From an uncultured Flavobacteriales bacterium (GTDB lineage Bacteria; Bacteroidota; Bacteroidia; Flavobacteriales; BACL11): a DNA stretch of 27,988 nucleotides. Shown here piece after piece: positions 16,184-24,460 of this stretch. The position numbers and the translations under genes are program-made. The DNA is taken from NCBI GenBank assembly GCA_913047525.1, contig CAJWUS010000003.1, positions 1-27,988 of the forward strand, written 5' to 3'. A model generated the notes under the pieces. That model saw only the letters and a program-made list of their open reading frames with translations, did no database searches and was not told the DNA's origin. Position 1 is the stretch's first letter, and each line of letters opens with the position of its first letter.

Positions 16184-17518
16184 CTACAACTCAAAATCTT
16201 CCATAAATTTAGTGGTATACTTTCCTGCTCGGAAATTCTCATCTTTCATCAGTGCTTGATGAAATGGAATGGTTGTTTTTACCCCTTCAATAATAAATTC
16301 TTCCAAAGCCCTCTCCATTTTTGCAATGGCTTCTTCCCTTGTTTGGGCAACAGCAATCAGTTTTACAATCATGGAATCGTAATAAGATGGTATTATATAA
16401 TTAGCATATACATGGGTGTCTATTCGTATGCCGTGCCCCCCAGAAGTATGAAAATTAGTTACTCTTCCAGGGCTTGGTCGGAAATCATTATAAGGGTCTT
16501 CTGCATTTATTCTGCATTCAATAGCATGAAGTTGAGGTTCGTAATTTTTCCCTGAAATAGGAATGCCAACAGCCACCTTTATTTGCTCGCGTACCAAATC
16601 GTAATTGATTACCTCTTCTGTAATGGGATGCTCCACTTGAATACGCGTATTCATTTCCATAAAGTAAAAATTTCTGTGCTTATCTACTAAAAATTCTACT
16701 GTTCCTACCCCTTCATATTTTACTGCCTCAGCCGCTTTTATAGCAGCTTCTCCCATTTCTTTTCTCAATTTTTTAGTCATAAAAGGAGATGGGGTTTCTT
16801 CCATTAATTTTTGATGTCTTCTTTGAATAGAACAATCTCTTTCCGAAAGATGACATGCTTTTCCTGTGCTATCACCAATTATTTGAATTTCAATATGCCT
16901 TGGGTCTTCAATGAATTTTTCCATGTACATGCCATCATTCCCAAAAGCAGCTTTCGACTCTTGCCTTGCACTATTCCAGGCATCAAGTAAATTTTCTTCT
17001 TCCCAAACCAATCGCATTCCTTTTCCACCACCACCTGCGGTTGCTTTTAGCATTACTGGATAAGTGATTTCTTTTGCTAATTTTTTACAGCTTTCGAAAT
17101 TTTTAATAAGTCCTTTTGATCCAGGGATTGTAGGAACTCCTGCTTTTTTCATGGTCTCTTTGGCAGACGCTTTATCTCCCATGTTTTTAATCATACGTGG
17201 AGATGCTCCAATAAATTTGATGCCATTTTCAGCACAAATTTTGGAAAAATTAGCATTCTCAGCCAAAAAACCATAACCAGGATGGATGGCATCTGCATTA
17301 GTGATTTCTGCAGCGGCAATAATATTTGGAATCTTTAAATAGGATTCTGCACTTGGGGCAGGCCCAACACAAACTGCCTCATCCGCAAAACGAACATGCA
17401 AACTATCGGCATCCGCTTTGGAGTAAACCACAACCGTTTTTATACCCATTTCCTTACAGGTTCTGATAACCCTCAATGCAATCTCGCCTCTATTGGCAAT
17501 TAATATCTTTTTAAACAT
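16184..17518 (-). CDS. accC: Acetyl-CoA carboxylase, biotin carboxylase subunit
   Basis: AccC carboxylates the biotin on AccB using ATP and bicarbonate, the first half-reaction of malonyl-CoA formation. The 444-residue ATP-grasp protein starts [20 protein letters not shown] and contains the glycine-rich loop [10 protein letters not shown], the [15 protein letters not shown] segment and the active-site region [17 protein letters not shown]-terminal biotin carboxylase domain with [15 protein letters not shown] completes it. It follows accB with a 27-base gap and is the last gene of the lipid cluster. The transferase subunits accA and accD are not here. Confidence 0.97.
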   Translation of the reverse strand: MFKKILIANRGEIALRVIRTCKEMGIKTVVVYSKADADSLHVRFADEAVCVGPAPSAESYLKIPNIIAAAEITNADAIHPGYGFLAENANFSKICAENGIKFIGASPRMIKNMGDKASAKETMKKAGVPTIPGSKGLIKNFESCKKLAKEITYPVMLKATAGGGGKGMRLVWEEENLLDAWNSARQESKAAFGNDGMYMEKFIEDPRHIEIQIIGDSTGKACHLSERDCSIQRRHQKLMEETPSPFMTKKLRKEMGEAAIKAAEAVKYEGVGTVEFLVDKHRNFYFMEMNTRIQVEHPITEEVINYDLVREQIKVAVGIPISGKNYEPQLHAIECRINAEDPYNDFRPSPGRVTNFHTSGGHGIRIDTHVYANYIIPSYYDSMIVKLIAVAQTREEAIAKMERALEEFIIEGVKTTIPFHQALMKDENFRAGKYTTKFMEDFEL

Positions 17519-17545
17519 TTTATTTTAGAATTTATTAGAGGAAAT

Positions 17546-18040
17546 TTAGGAAGGATCAACCAAGAAAAGTGGCTGATCGAACTCAACAGGCGTATTGTCA
17601 TCCACTAAAACTTTTACAATTTTGCCAGATATTTCTGACTCTATTTCATTAAAAAGTTTCATGGCTTCAATAATGCAAATTGCATCCCCCTCTTTTATTT
17701 CATCCCCTACATTTACAAAAGCATCTTTATCTGGTTCGGAACTTCTGTAAAAAGTGCCAATCATAGAAGCTTTTATAGTTACATAATTAGAATCGTCTTC
17801 CTGTGTTTTGGCTACTATGTTTTCAGGTTCGGATGCAACAGGAGCAGGAGTAGTTACTACTGCTTGAACCGGAGCTTGTTGAATAACTGTAATGGGCTCC
17901 TCTTTTTCTCCTCTTCTTTTCTTTGCAGGAGATTTGATTGAAATTTTTACGCCTTCAAATTCCAAATCTACTTCTGTAGCTCCTGATTTTGCAACAAACT
18001 TTATTAATTCTTGAATGTCTTCTAAAGTCATTTTTTTCAT
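17546..18040 (-). CDS. accB: Biotin carboxyl carrier protein of acetyl-CoA carboxylase
   Basis: A 164-residue carrier. The N-terminal helix (MKKMTLEDIQELIKFV) leads into a Pro/Ala/Val-rich linker (about 45-85) and a biotinyl domain (about 85-164) with EAMKLFNEIE, the biotinylated lysine being K128. The acetyl-CoA carboxylase thumb is visible as MIGTFYRSSEPDKDAFVNVGD. It pairs with accC immediately downstream, as in many bacteria. A TACTTTTG -7 box in the 28-base gap after fabH suggests accBC may also be transcribed on its own. Confidence 0.96.
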   Translation of the reverse strand: MKKMTLEDIQELIKFVAKSGATEVDLEFEGVKISIKSPAKKRRGEKEEPITVIQQAPVQAVVTTPAPVASEPENIVAKTQEDDSNYVTIKASMIGTFYRSSEPDKDAFVNVGDEIKEGDAICIIEAMKLFNEIESEISGKIVKVLVDDNTPVEFDQPLFLVDPS

Positions 18041-18059
18041 TTTTTCTCTATTTAAAATA

Positions 18060-18067
18060 CAAAAGTA
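18060..18067 (-). promoter_or_regulatory. -7 element TACTTTTG, possible internal promoter for accBC
   Basis: Minus-strand TACTTTTG matches TAnnTTTG, lies in the fabH-accB gap and ends 19 bases before the accB ATG. Upstream sequence is fabH coding and shows no clear -33 TTG, so it could be a chance match in AT-rich DNA. Confidence 0.35.
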
Positions 18068-18068
18068 A

Positions 18069-19070
18069 TTATTTATTTGAATCGTATGCCCATTTCAGAT
18101 ACATAGAACCCCAAGTAAATCCTCCTCCAAAAGCAGCTAAAATAATATTGTCCCCTTTATTTAGCTGATTTTCCCATTCCCAAAGGCATAAAGGAATAGT
18201 CCCATTAGTTGTATTGCCATATTTTTGGATATTGAGCATTACCTTATCATCCCCAACGCCCATTCTTCTGGCTGTTGCATCAATAATTCTTTTGTTCGCC
18301 TGATGAGGAACAAGCCAAGCTACATCATCTGCCGATAAATTGTTTTTCTTCATTATCTCCTCCGACACATCTGCCATAGATTTTACTGCAGCTTTAAAAA
18401 CTGGCTTCCCATCCTGGAAAATAAAATGCTCACGAGCATCAACTGTTTCATGAGTAGATGGTTTTGCCGATCCTCCTGCTTTCATGTGTAGAAACTCCCT
18501 TCCTGAACCATCACTTCTTAAAATGGCATCTTGTATTCCTAAGCCATCTTCTGATGGTTCCAACATTACTGCACCTGCACCATCTCCGAAAATAATACAG
18601 GTTGCCCTGTCGGTATAATCAACAATAGATGACATTTTATCAGCTCCCACAACAATTACTTTTTTGTAAGTGCCAGTTTCAATAAATTTGGATGCGGTGG
18701 AAAGCGCATATAAAAACCCCGAACAAGCTGCCATCAAATCGTAAGCAAAAGCATTTTTTGCTCCTACTTTATCGGCAATTATACAAGCAGTTGATGGAAA
18801 AATCATGTCAGGGGTTGCAGTTGCACAAATAATTAAATCTACATCCTCAGCAGCAATATTTAGTTTTGCTAAAAGTCCTTTTATAGCCCCTGCTCCCAAA
18901 TCAGATGATCCTTTTCCTTCTCCTTTTAAAATCCTTCTTTCCTTCACTCCTGTTCTGCTTACAATCCATTTATCATTGGTGTCCACCATGGTTTCCAACT
19001 CCTTATTAGTTAAAATATAATCAGGAACATAGCCCTGGACTCCTGTTATGGCTGCTCTTTTTTTTGTCAT
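18069..19070 (-). CDS. fabH: Beta-ketoacyl-ACP synthase III
   Basis: FabH starts fatty-acid synthesis by condensing a primer acyl-CoA with malonyl-ACP. In the 333-residue protein the catalytic triad is C116 ([12 protein letters not shown]), H256 (VPHQAN) and N286 (KYGNTT). The C-terminal [15 protein letters not shown] is the family's usual ending. Priming could use branched-chain acyl-CoAs, as is common in Bacteroidota, but the sequence alone does not settle this. The ATG shares its A with the plsX stop codon, so the two are translationally coupled. Confidence 0.97.
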   Translation of the reverse strand: MTKKRAAITGVQGYVPDYILTNKELETMVDTNDKWIVSRTGVKERRILKGEGKGSSDLGAGAIKGLLAKLNIAAEDVDLIICATATPDMIFPSTACIIADKVGAKNAFAYDLMAACSGFLYALSTASKFIETGTYKKVIVVGADKMSSIVDYTDRATCIIFGDGAGAVMLEPSEDGLGIQDAILRSDGSGREFLHMKAGGSAKPSTHETVDAREHFIFQDGKPVFKAAVKSMADVSEEIMKKNNLSADDVAWLVPHQANKRIIDATARRMGVGDDKVMLNIQKYGNTTNGTIPLCLWEWENQLNKGDNIILAAFGGGFTWGSMYLKWAYDSNK

Positions 19071-20008
19071 TAGCTTAATGTTTCTTTTACTTTATCAATA
19101 AGGTTTGCTTCCACTACATCTTTGGTTAAAATAATCATATTTTTTATCGCAATCTCGTTTGAAATTCCATGCCCAATAATAACGGATTTATTTAATCCTA
19201 AAATAGGTGTTCCTCCATAATTTTCGTAATTGAATCGCTTGAAATAATCGTCTTCTATTCCTCTTTTAGTAATTAAATTGTAAAAAGCCTCTGCTTCTTT
19301 AAGCACAATATTCCCCGTAAAACCGTCACAAACAATCACATCTGTTTGGGAATCAAATATATCTCTTCCTTCTATATTTCCTGTAAAATTGAAATCAGAA
19401 TTATTTTCCATCATCTGATAAGTGGCTTTGGTAAGTAGGTTTCCTTTTGTTTTTTCCTCTCCCAAATTTAGTAACCCCACTTTTGGGTTTTTTATCTCAC
19501 AAACATACTTGGAAAACAATGAGCCCAAAATACCAAACTGATACAATACATCTGGTTTGCAATCTGCATTTGCTCCAACATCTAAAAGAACCGTTACGCC
19601 ACCATCTTCCCTAGGAATAAGAGTTGAGATAGCAGGCCTTAAAATACCCGTAATTGCTTTTACAGAATAAAAACTACCAACAAACATAGCGCCAGTATTT
19701 CCGGCAGACGCAAAGCCATCTATTTCTCCTTTTGCTAAGTATGCAAATCCCTTAGAGATAGAAGAATCTGGTTTGGTTTTAAATGCTTTTGTGGGGTGCT
19801 CTCCCATTTCAATAATATCAGAGCAGTCTACAATTGTAAATTTATCGACACTTAGTTGATGCTTTTTTAGTTCAGAAAGAATCTCGACTTCTCTACCAAA
19901 CAAAGCAATTTCTGTATCAACAGGGAGTTCCTTTAGAGCAAGAATTGCTCCGTGAATGGTTTTTTTGGGAGCATAATCTCCCCCCATTATATCGACTCCA
20001 ATCCTCAT
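19070..20008 (-). CDS. plsX: Phosphate acyltransferase PlsX
   Basis: PlsX makes acyl-phosphate from acyl-ACP, the acyl donor for PlsY in phosphatidic acid synthesis; it acts at the inner face of the membrane. The 312-residue protein opens with [18 protein letters not shown] and keeps the [32 protein letters not shown] and [12 protein letters not shown] family motifs. It overlaps fabH by 1 base. Upstream, in the 57-base gap after rpmF, there is a TAATTTTG -7 match and an 11-bp perfect inverted repeat ending 11 bases before the ATG, a probable control point between the ribosomal and lipid halves of the cluster. Confidence 0.97.
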   Translation of the reverse strand: MRIGVDIMGGDYAPKKTIHGAILALKELPVDTEIALFGREVEILSELKKHQLSVDKFTIVDCSDIIEMGEHPTKAFKTKPDSSISKGFAYLAKGEIDGFASAGNTGAMFVGSFYSVKAITGILRPAISTLIPREDGGVTVLLDVGANADCKPDVLYQFGILGSLFSKYVCEIKNPKVGLLNLGEEKTKGNLLTKATYQMMENNSDFNFTGNIEGRDIFDSQTDVIVCDGFTGNIVLKEAEAFYNLITKRGIEDDYFKRFNYENYGGTPILGLNKSVIIGHGISNEIAIKNMIILTKDVVEANLIDKVKETLS

Positions 20009-20019
20009 TATTGGAAATA

Positions 20020-20053
20020 TTGTAGTTTTATCATAAAGGGGCTAAAACTACAA
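20020..20053. repeat. 11-bp perfect inverted repeat in the plsX leader
   Basis: Arms TTGTAGTTTTA (20020-20030) and TAAAACTACAA (20043-20053) are exactly complementary across a 12-base spacer. The repeat lies between the rpmF stop and the plsX ATG. In readthrough mRNA it would form a hairpin 11 bases before the AUG; at DNA level it overlaps the candidate -7 box and could be an operator. Which of these applies is inference. Confidence 0.7.
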
Positions 20054-20058
20054 AATTA
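20051..20058 (-). promoter_or_regulatory. -7 element TAATTTTG, possible plsX promoter
   Basis: Minus-strand TAATTTTG matches TAnnTTTG, lies directly after the rpmF stop and is partly covered by the plsX inverted repeat. Predicted initiation would be near 20045, inside the repeat. No convincing -33 element is seen. Confidence 0.38.
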
Positions 20059-20065
20059 TTGGATT

Positions 20066-20251
20066 TTATACTGTTGCTTGTTGGGTAATAGCTTGCTTAC
20101 CTCTATAATGCCCACATTCTTCACAAACTCTATGGTATAATACCGGAGTTGCGCAATTAGGACAACTATACATTGTGGAAGCAGAAGCTTTATAGTGTGT
20201 TCTTCTTTTATCTCTTCTTTGCTTTGATATTTTCCTCTTTGGATGTGCCAT
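20066..20251 (-). CDS. rpmF: 50S ribosomal protein L32
   Basis: A 61-residue basic ribosomal protein of the large subunit. The start MAHPKRKISKQRRDKRRTHY is the standard L32 N-terminus. It is the zinc-binding form, with C30/C33 and C43/C46 as two CxxC-type pairs. It lies 1 base after the DUF177 gene and before plsX; the DUF177-rpmF-plsX-fabH order is widespread in bacteria and links ribosome and lipid production. Confidence 0.97.
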   Translation of the reverse strand: MAHPKRKISKQRRDKRRTHYKASASTMYSCPNCATPVLYHRVCEECGHYRGKQAITQQATV

Positions 20252-20252
20252 T

Positions 20253-20771
20253 TTATTTTGTTTTTACTTTTAATTTATTTAATATTTCCCATCTAGGGTC
20301 AATCTCTTGCTTTTTATTTGTAGCATATTTTTCCATCAATTCAAGCATTTCTTTATCACATTCTCCTTCCTCACTCTTGTTGTGTGCTCTTTTGCTTGGA
20401 ATAGCAAGGTTTATCATCTCAAAAATTAATTGGTTGATAATAAGTTGATGCTGATTTGTCAATACATAAATCACTTCATCTGTGCTTTCCATCTCCTTCT
20501 CGCTCTCTTTAATTACAAAATTTGAAATTATTGAAATTGGCCATTCTAATTTTCTGGCGCAATTATCACACAACAAATTTGTAATAATACCCTCAATATT
20601 TATCGTTAGTTTTCTGTCTAAACCCCTTATTACAACTAGGGTGTTTACGATAAAATTTCCTGTTTTTACATCCGAGTACTCATATGCCTGAAAGAACTTA
20701 TCCTTTATTTCAAACTCTTGCCAATGCTCCCCTTCTTTTAGCCCCGCTATTCTTATCCAATGTTTAGGCAT
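20253..20771 (-). CDS. DUF177 (YceD-like) protein
   Basis: A 172-residue member of the DUF177/YceD family, whose plant and bacterial relatives are implicated in 23S rRNA maturation or 50S assembly. The core has CDNCARKLEWPI with C68 and C71, followed by an acidic stretch; the conserved C-terminal DPRWEILNKL is at about 158-167. It is the first gene of the DUF177-rpmF-plsX-fabH-accB-accC run and has a TATCTTTG -7 box 22 bases upstream. Family placement rests on these motifs and on the rpmF neighbourhood; the molecular role in this lineage is inferred. Confidence 0.9.
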   Translation of the reverse strand: MPKHWIRIAGLKEGEHWQEFEIKDKFFQAYEYSDVKTGNFIVNTLVVIRGLDRKLTINIEGIITNLLCDNCARKLEWPISIISNFVIKESEKEMESTDEVIYVLTNQHQLIINQLIFEMINLAIPSKRAHNKSEEGECDKEMLELMEKYATNKKQEIDPRWEILNKLKVKTK

Positions 20772-20793
20772 TTTCTTGTTTTTAAAAGGGTAG

Positions 20794-20801
20794 CAAAGAT
20801 A
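20794..20801 (-). promoter_or_regulatory. -7 element TATCTTTG for the DUF177-rpmF-plsX cluster
   Basis: Minus-strand TATCTTTG matches TAnnTTTG exactly and ends 22 bases before the DUF177 ATG, in the only sizeable gap (64 bases) of the cluster. A -33 TTG at standard spacing is not seen. Confidence 0.55.
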
Positions 20802-20835
20802 GTCTTTTTTTTATTAAAGTTTAAAGCTCCTGTTT

Positions 20836-21873
20836 TTATTTGGGGCTTAACTTCAAAAGCGGATTAGATGTAAGCGCTTTATATTCTTCTCTTTTTCTGT
20901 AAATCTCGCATGCCATATACACCGCATTTCTGAACGATTTTTCATTTGCACAATTTTTACCAGCAATATCGTAAGCCGTTCCATGAACGGGAGAAGTTCT
21001 TACAATGGAAAGTCCGGCAGTATAATTCACCCCTTCTGAAAAAGAAAGGGTTTTAAATGGTATTAGCCCTTGATCGTGATACATGGTCAAGACGCCATCA
21101 AAATTTTGTAAAATTTCTTTGGTGAAAAAACTATCAGCAGAATACGGCCCAAAAGCCAAAATATCTTTCTGTTTTGCCTTTTTGATAGCTGGCAAAATAA
21201 TTTCTTTTTCTTCTGTTCCTAGCATGCCGTCTTCCCCAGCATGAGGGTTTAATCCAATTACTGCAATCTTTGGTTTTGAAATGCCAAAATCTTGAATTAA
21301 GGTTTTTGACAACTGCTCTATTTTAGATAATATCTTTTTTTCTGATAAAGAATTGGCTACTTCTGAAAGTGGAATATGTCCTGTAACAAATGCGATTCGC
21401 ATCACATCAGATAGCATTATCATTAAAGGGTTTCCATCAAATTGTTGCCCTAAATATTCGGTATGCCCAATAAATGCACTTTGGGTTTTCTGAATATTTG
21501 TTTTACTAATAGGAGCCGTTACCAAAACATTCACCTCCTTATTTTTTAGAGCATCTGTTACTTTCTCTAAGGACTTAAAAGCATACTTCCCAGCAGTTTC
21601 TGAGGGCTCCCCAAATTTGATTTCAACTTCTTCATTCCAACAATTTAGCAGATTTGCTCTTTTAATATTTATATCTTTTATCTTGTTTATGATGTTAAAG
21701 CTAAAATCTTTTATTTCTAATGCTTTTCGGTGATAGGAAGATGTTTTCGCCCCACCAAAAATAATAGGAGTATAGAGTTCCATCACCCTATTATCTAAAA
21801 AAGTTTTGATGATAACTTCCATCCCAATTCCATTCAAATCTCCAACAGAAATACCAACTTTAATTTTTGCCAT
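20836..21873 (-). CDS. pdxA: 4-Hydroxythreonine-4-phosphate dehydrogenase
   Basis: PdxA oxidises 4-phosphohydroxythreonine with NAD(P); the product condenses with DXP to make pyridoxine phosphate. In the 345-residue protein the likely metal ligands are H166 (TGHIPL), H211 (GLNPHAGEDG) and H266 (MYHDQGLIPFK). The N-terminal VGISVGDLNGIGMEV and the GHTEYL segment at 136-141 are family features. Its ATG overlaps the stop of the upstream aminopeptidase gene by 1 base, so the two are co-transcribed from the promoter at 23319-23326. Confidence 0.96.
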   Translation of the reverse strand: MAKIKVGISVGDLNGIGMEVIIKTFLDNRVMELYTPIIFGGAKTSSYHRKALEIKDFSFNIINKIKDINIKRANLLNCWNEEVEIKFGEPSETAGKYAFKSLEKVTDALKNKEVNVLVTAPISKTNIQKTQSAFIGHTEYLGQQFDGNPLMIMLSDVMRIAFVTGHIPLSEVANSLSEKKILSKIEQLSKTLIQDFGISKPKIAVIGLNPHAGEDGMLGTEEKEIILPAIKKAKQKDILAFGPYSADSFFTKEILQNFDGVLTMYHDQGLIPFKTLSFSEGVNYTAGLSIVRTSPVHGTAYDIAGKNCANEKSFRNAVYMACEIYRKREEYKALTSNPLLKLSPK

Positions 21874-23294
21874 TACACTCTGTTTTTTATGAAATGATAT
21901 AACAATCTTACACCCATTCCTGTGGCACCTTTTCCTCTATACCCATATTTTGCTTTCACAAAAGTTGACCCTGCAATATCCAGATGTATCCAAGGGTAAT
22001 CGGCAAAATGAGCCAAAAACTTACCAGCAGTAATTGCTCCGCCAAAAGGCCCTCCTAAATTTTTAATATCGGCAACATCCGATTTTATCAATTCATCATA
22101 ATCGGACCAAAAAGGCATTTCAGCCAAGCGTTCATGGGTTTCTTCCCCAATTTTTTTCAAAGTAGCATGTTCCTTCTCAGCCCCTTCATGCATACTTACA
22201 ATTCCAAAATGACCAATTGCAGCAGCAGCCGCACCTGTTAAGGTTGCTAAATCAATTACCAATTCTGGCTTGTATTTTTTTGCAAAACTCAGGGCGTCCG
22301 CCAAAACTAATCTTCCTTCTGCATCTGTATTTAATACCTCAACTGATGTGCCATCATGCATGTAAATGACATCCCCAGGGGCATAGGCATTCCCAGATGG
22401 ACGATTGTCAGTTGCCGGAACTAATGCAATTACATGAACAGGGATTTTATTAGCAGCAATGGCATGCATTGCCCCAATTACAGTCCCAGCTCCACCCATA
22501 TCTACTTTCATCATATCCATAGAATTGGCAGTTGGTTTTAAGCTCAAACCTCCCGTATCATACACAATTCCTTTTCCTACCAAAACAATAGGTTTTTTGT
22601 TTGTAGCCTTTTTTGGTTTCCACTCCATAATGGAGAAAGTGGGATCATCAATACTTCCTTTATTTACCGCCAAAAGCCCTCCCATTTTCAAAGATTCTAT
22701 TTTCTTTTTATTTAAAATAGTTGTTTTAAACCCACTATTTTTTCCAGCTTTTTTTGCCGACTCTGCTAAATCTTTTGCTGTTAAATGAGAAAAAGGTTCA
22801 TTTACTAAATCCCTTGTTAAATAAACGGAATCAATAATGTTTTGCAATTCATCAATATCTTTTTTATTTGCATTTTTACATAAATAAATAGTTTCTAATT
22901 TATTTAGGGTTGCCTCTGTTTTGTATGTTGTAAAAGTATAATTGGCTAATGCCATTCCCTCAGTTATTACCAAAACTTCCCTCTGATTTCCTTTTATATC
23001 CACAATAAGTACGGACTTTTTATCTTTTAAATTTCCTTGTAATTGGTCGCCAAGCATTCTGCAATTTTCTTGGTGTTGCTTGGTATCTTTCTCTTTTTTT
23101 GGGTTTACAACAAAAATTATTCTACTGTACTGATTTATTGCAATAATTTCCTTCTTTTCTTTCTGCTGTTTTTCGATAAAACCAAGTTCTGATTTGCTGA
23201 AATCAAAGCTTTTTAAATTGCTTTTTTTATCACATATCAGAATTAAGTTATCTTTATCAGAGATTGTTGTTTTCTTTTTGATTAGCGTCTTCAT
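21873..23294 (-). CDS. Leucyl aminopeptidase (peptidase family M17)
   Basis: A 473-residue M17 metallo-aminopeptidase releasing N-terminal residues from peptides in the cytosol. The N-terminal macro-like domain (about 1-160) is divergent, and the catalytic domain has VGKGIVYDTGGLSLKP, KVDMGGAGTVIGAM and the signature NTDAEGRLVLADAL with the metal-binding Asp and Glu. A longer frame opens at TTG 23321, but that codon lies within the -7 box (23319-23326); I use ATG 23294 (MKTLIKKKTT). It is coupled to pdxA downstream and diverges from mqnC with overlapping promoters. Confidence 0.94.
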   Translation of the reverse strand: MKTLIKKKTTISDKDNLILICDKKSNLKSFDFSKSELGFIEKQQKEKKEIIAINQYSRIIFVVNPKKEKDTKQHQENCRMLGDQLQGNLKDKKSVLIVDIKGNQREVLVITEGMALANYTFTTYKTEATLNKLETIYLCKNANKKDIDELQNIIDSVYLTRDLVNEPFSHLTAKDLAESAKKAGKNSGFKTTILNKKKIESLKMGGLLAVNKGSIDDPTFSIMEWKPKKATNKKPIVLVGKGIVYDTGGLSLKPTANSMDMMKVDMGGAGTVIGAMHAIAANKIPVHVIALVPATDNRPSGNAYAPGDVIYMHDGTSVEVLNTDAEGRLVLADALSFAKKYKPELVIDLATLTGAAAAAIGHFGIVSMHEGAEKEHATLKKIGEETHERLAEMPFWSDYDELIKSDVADIKNLGGPFGGAITAGKFLAHFADYPWIHLDIAGSTFVKAKYGYRGKGATGMGVRLLYHFIKNRV

Positions 23295-23304
23295 ATAAAT
23301 TGTG

Positions 23305-23312
23305 TAATTTTG
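23305..23312 (+). promoter_or_regulatory. -7 element TAATTTTG for mqnC
   Basis: TAATTTTG matches TAnnTTTG and ends 23 bases before the mqnC ATG at 23336. A TTTG at 23277-23280 is a possible -33 element, but its 24-base spacing is slightly long. It lies just outside the pepA coding region and faces the pepA promoter. Confidence 0.45.
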
Positions 23313-23318
23313 AAGTCG

Positions 23319-23350
23319 CAAAACTAATGATTTTTATGGAGAGTAAGCAA
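23319..23350 (-). promoter_or_regulatory. Promoter for pepA-pdxA (TTG, 21 bases, TAGTTTTG)
   Basis: On the minus strand TTG (23348-23350) is followed after 21 bases by TAGTTTTG (23319-23326), within the range reported for Bacteroidota promoters. Its -33 element lies inside the mqnC coding region. Predicted start near 23313, about 19 bases before the aminopeptidase ATG. Confidence 0.5.
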
Positions 23351-24460
23351 TTGATAGCAAAGGCATTAAAAAAAGACTTCTTAACGGCAGAGGAAGGACA
23401 GTTTTTATTTGAGAATCTGCCAACCACAGAGTTGATGGGTGTAGCAAATAAATTAAGGCAAATACAAGTGTCTGGGAATATAGTAACATGGCAGATTGAT
23501 AGGAATGTGAATACTACAAATGCATGTACTGCAAATTGTAAGTTTTGTAACTTTTTTCGACATCCTAAGCATGAAGAAGTATATGTTACAGATATTGAAA
23601 CTTATAAAACAAAAATCGCTGAAACCATTGAATATGGTGGTGATCAATTGTTATTGCAAGGAGGACATCATCCAGATTTAGGATTAGAATATTACACTAA
23701 ACTCTTCAAGGAGTTAAAAACATTATTTCCTAATGTAAGGCTGCATGCACTTGGACCGCCAGAAGTAGCGCATATATGTAAAATAGGAGGACATACTCAC
23801 CTTAAAGTGCTTACTGCACTTAAAGAAGCAGGAATGGATAGTATGCCAGGGGCTGGAGCAGAAATTTTGAGTGATAGAGTAAGAAGACTTATTTCCAAAG
23901 GAAAATGCACTGGACAAGAATGGTTAGATATTATGAAAGTCGCTCATCAAATAGGTTTAACCACCTCTGCCACCATGATGTTCGGACATATTGAAACCCT
24001 AGAAGAACGTTTTGATCATTTGGTTAGAATTAGGGAAGTGCAAGCCCAAAAACCAGAAGGAGAAAATGGTTTTTTGGCATTTATTCCCTGGCCATTTATG
24101 GATGATGGAACGCTTTTGCAAAGGGTAAAAGGTGTCAACAATGAAACTTCTGCTGATGAGTATATCCGAATGATTGCTATTTGCAGAATTATGCTTCCGA
24201 ATATTAAAAATATTCAGACTTCATGGCTTACCGTTGGAGCGGATACTGCTCAACTTACTTTGCATGGAGGCTCAAATGATATGGGGTCTATCATGTTGGA
24301 AGAAAATGTGGTTTCTGCAGCAGGTGCTCCCCACCGTTTTACATCTGAAAGTATAGTACAGTGTATAAAAAAAGCTGGTTTTACTCCTCAATTACGAAAC
24401 CAAAAATATGAATATAGGCGTAACCCTAAAAAAATGGAAGTGCAAGAAATTGATTATTAA
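23336..24460 (+). CDS. mqnC: Cyclic dehypoxanthine futalosine synthase (menaquinone synthesis)
   Basis: MqnC is a radical SAM enzyme cyclising dehypoxanthine futalosine in the futalosine route to menaquinone. The 4Fe-4S cluster motif CxxxCxxC uses C64, C68 and C71 (CTANCKFC). MqnC-type features are GGDQLLLQGGHHPDLGLEYY, the LHALGPPE segment, AGMDSMPGAGAEIL and TTSATMMFGHIET, followed by FIPWPF and NIQTSWLT; these fit MqnC better than MqnE. From ATG 23336 it has 374 residues; an ATG at 23327 is possible, while the frame opening at 23300 lies upstream of the -7 box. The stop overlaps the next ORF's ATG, so it heads an mqnC-adhesin-ribE unit. Confidence 0.93.
   Translation: MESKQLIAKALKKDFLTAEEGQFLFENLPTTELMGVANKLRQIQVSGNIVTWQIDRNVNTTNACTANCKFCNFFRHPKHEEVYVTDIETYKTKIAETIEYGGDQLLLQGGHHPDLGLEYYTKLFKELKTLFPNVRLHALGPPEVAHICKIGGHTHLKVLTALKEAGMDSMPGAGAEILSDRVRRLISKGKCTGQEWLDIMKVAHQIGLTTSATMMFGHIETLEERFDHLVRIREVQAQKPEGENGFLAFIPWPFMDDGTLLQRVKGVNNETSADEYIRMIAICRIMLPNIKNIQTSWLTVGADTAQLTLHGGSNDMGSIMLEENVVSAAGAPHRFTSESIVQCIKKAGFTPQLRNQKYEYRRNPKKMEVQEIDY

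Noticed and set aside
23300..23335. Longer N-terminus for MqnC from 23300
   Set aside because: The extra residues start upstream of the -7 box and do not look like the MqnC N-terminus.
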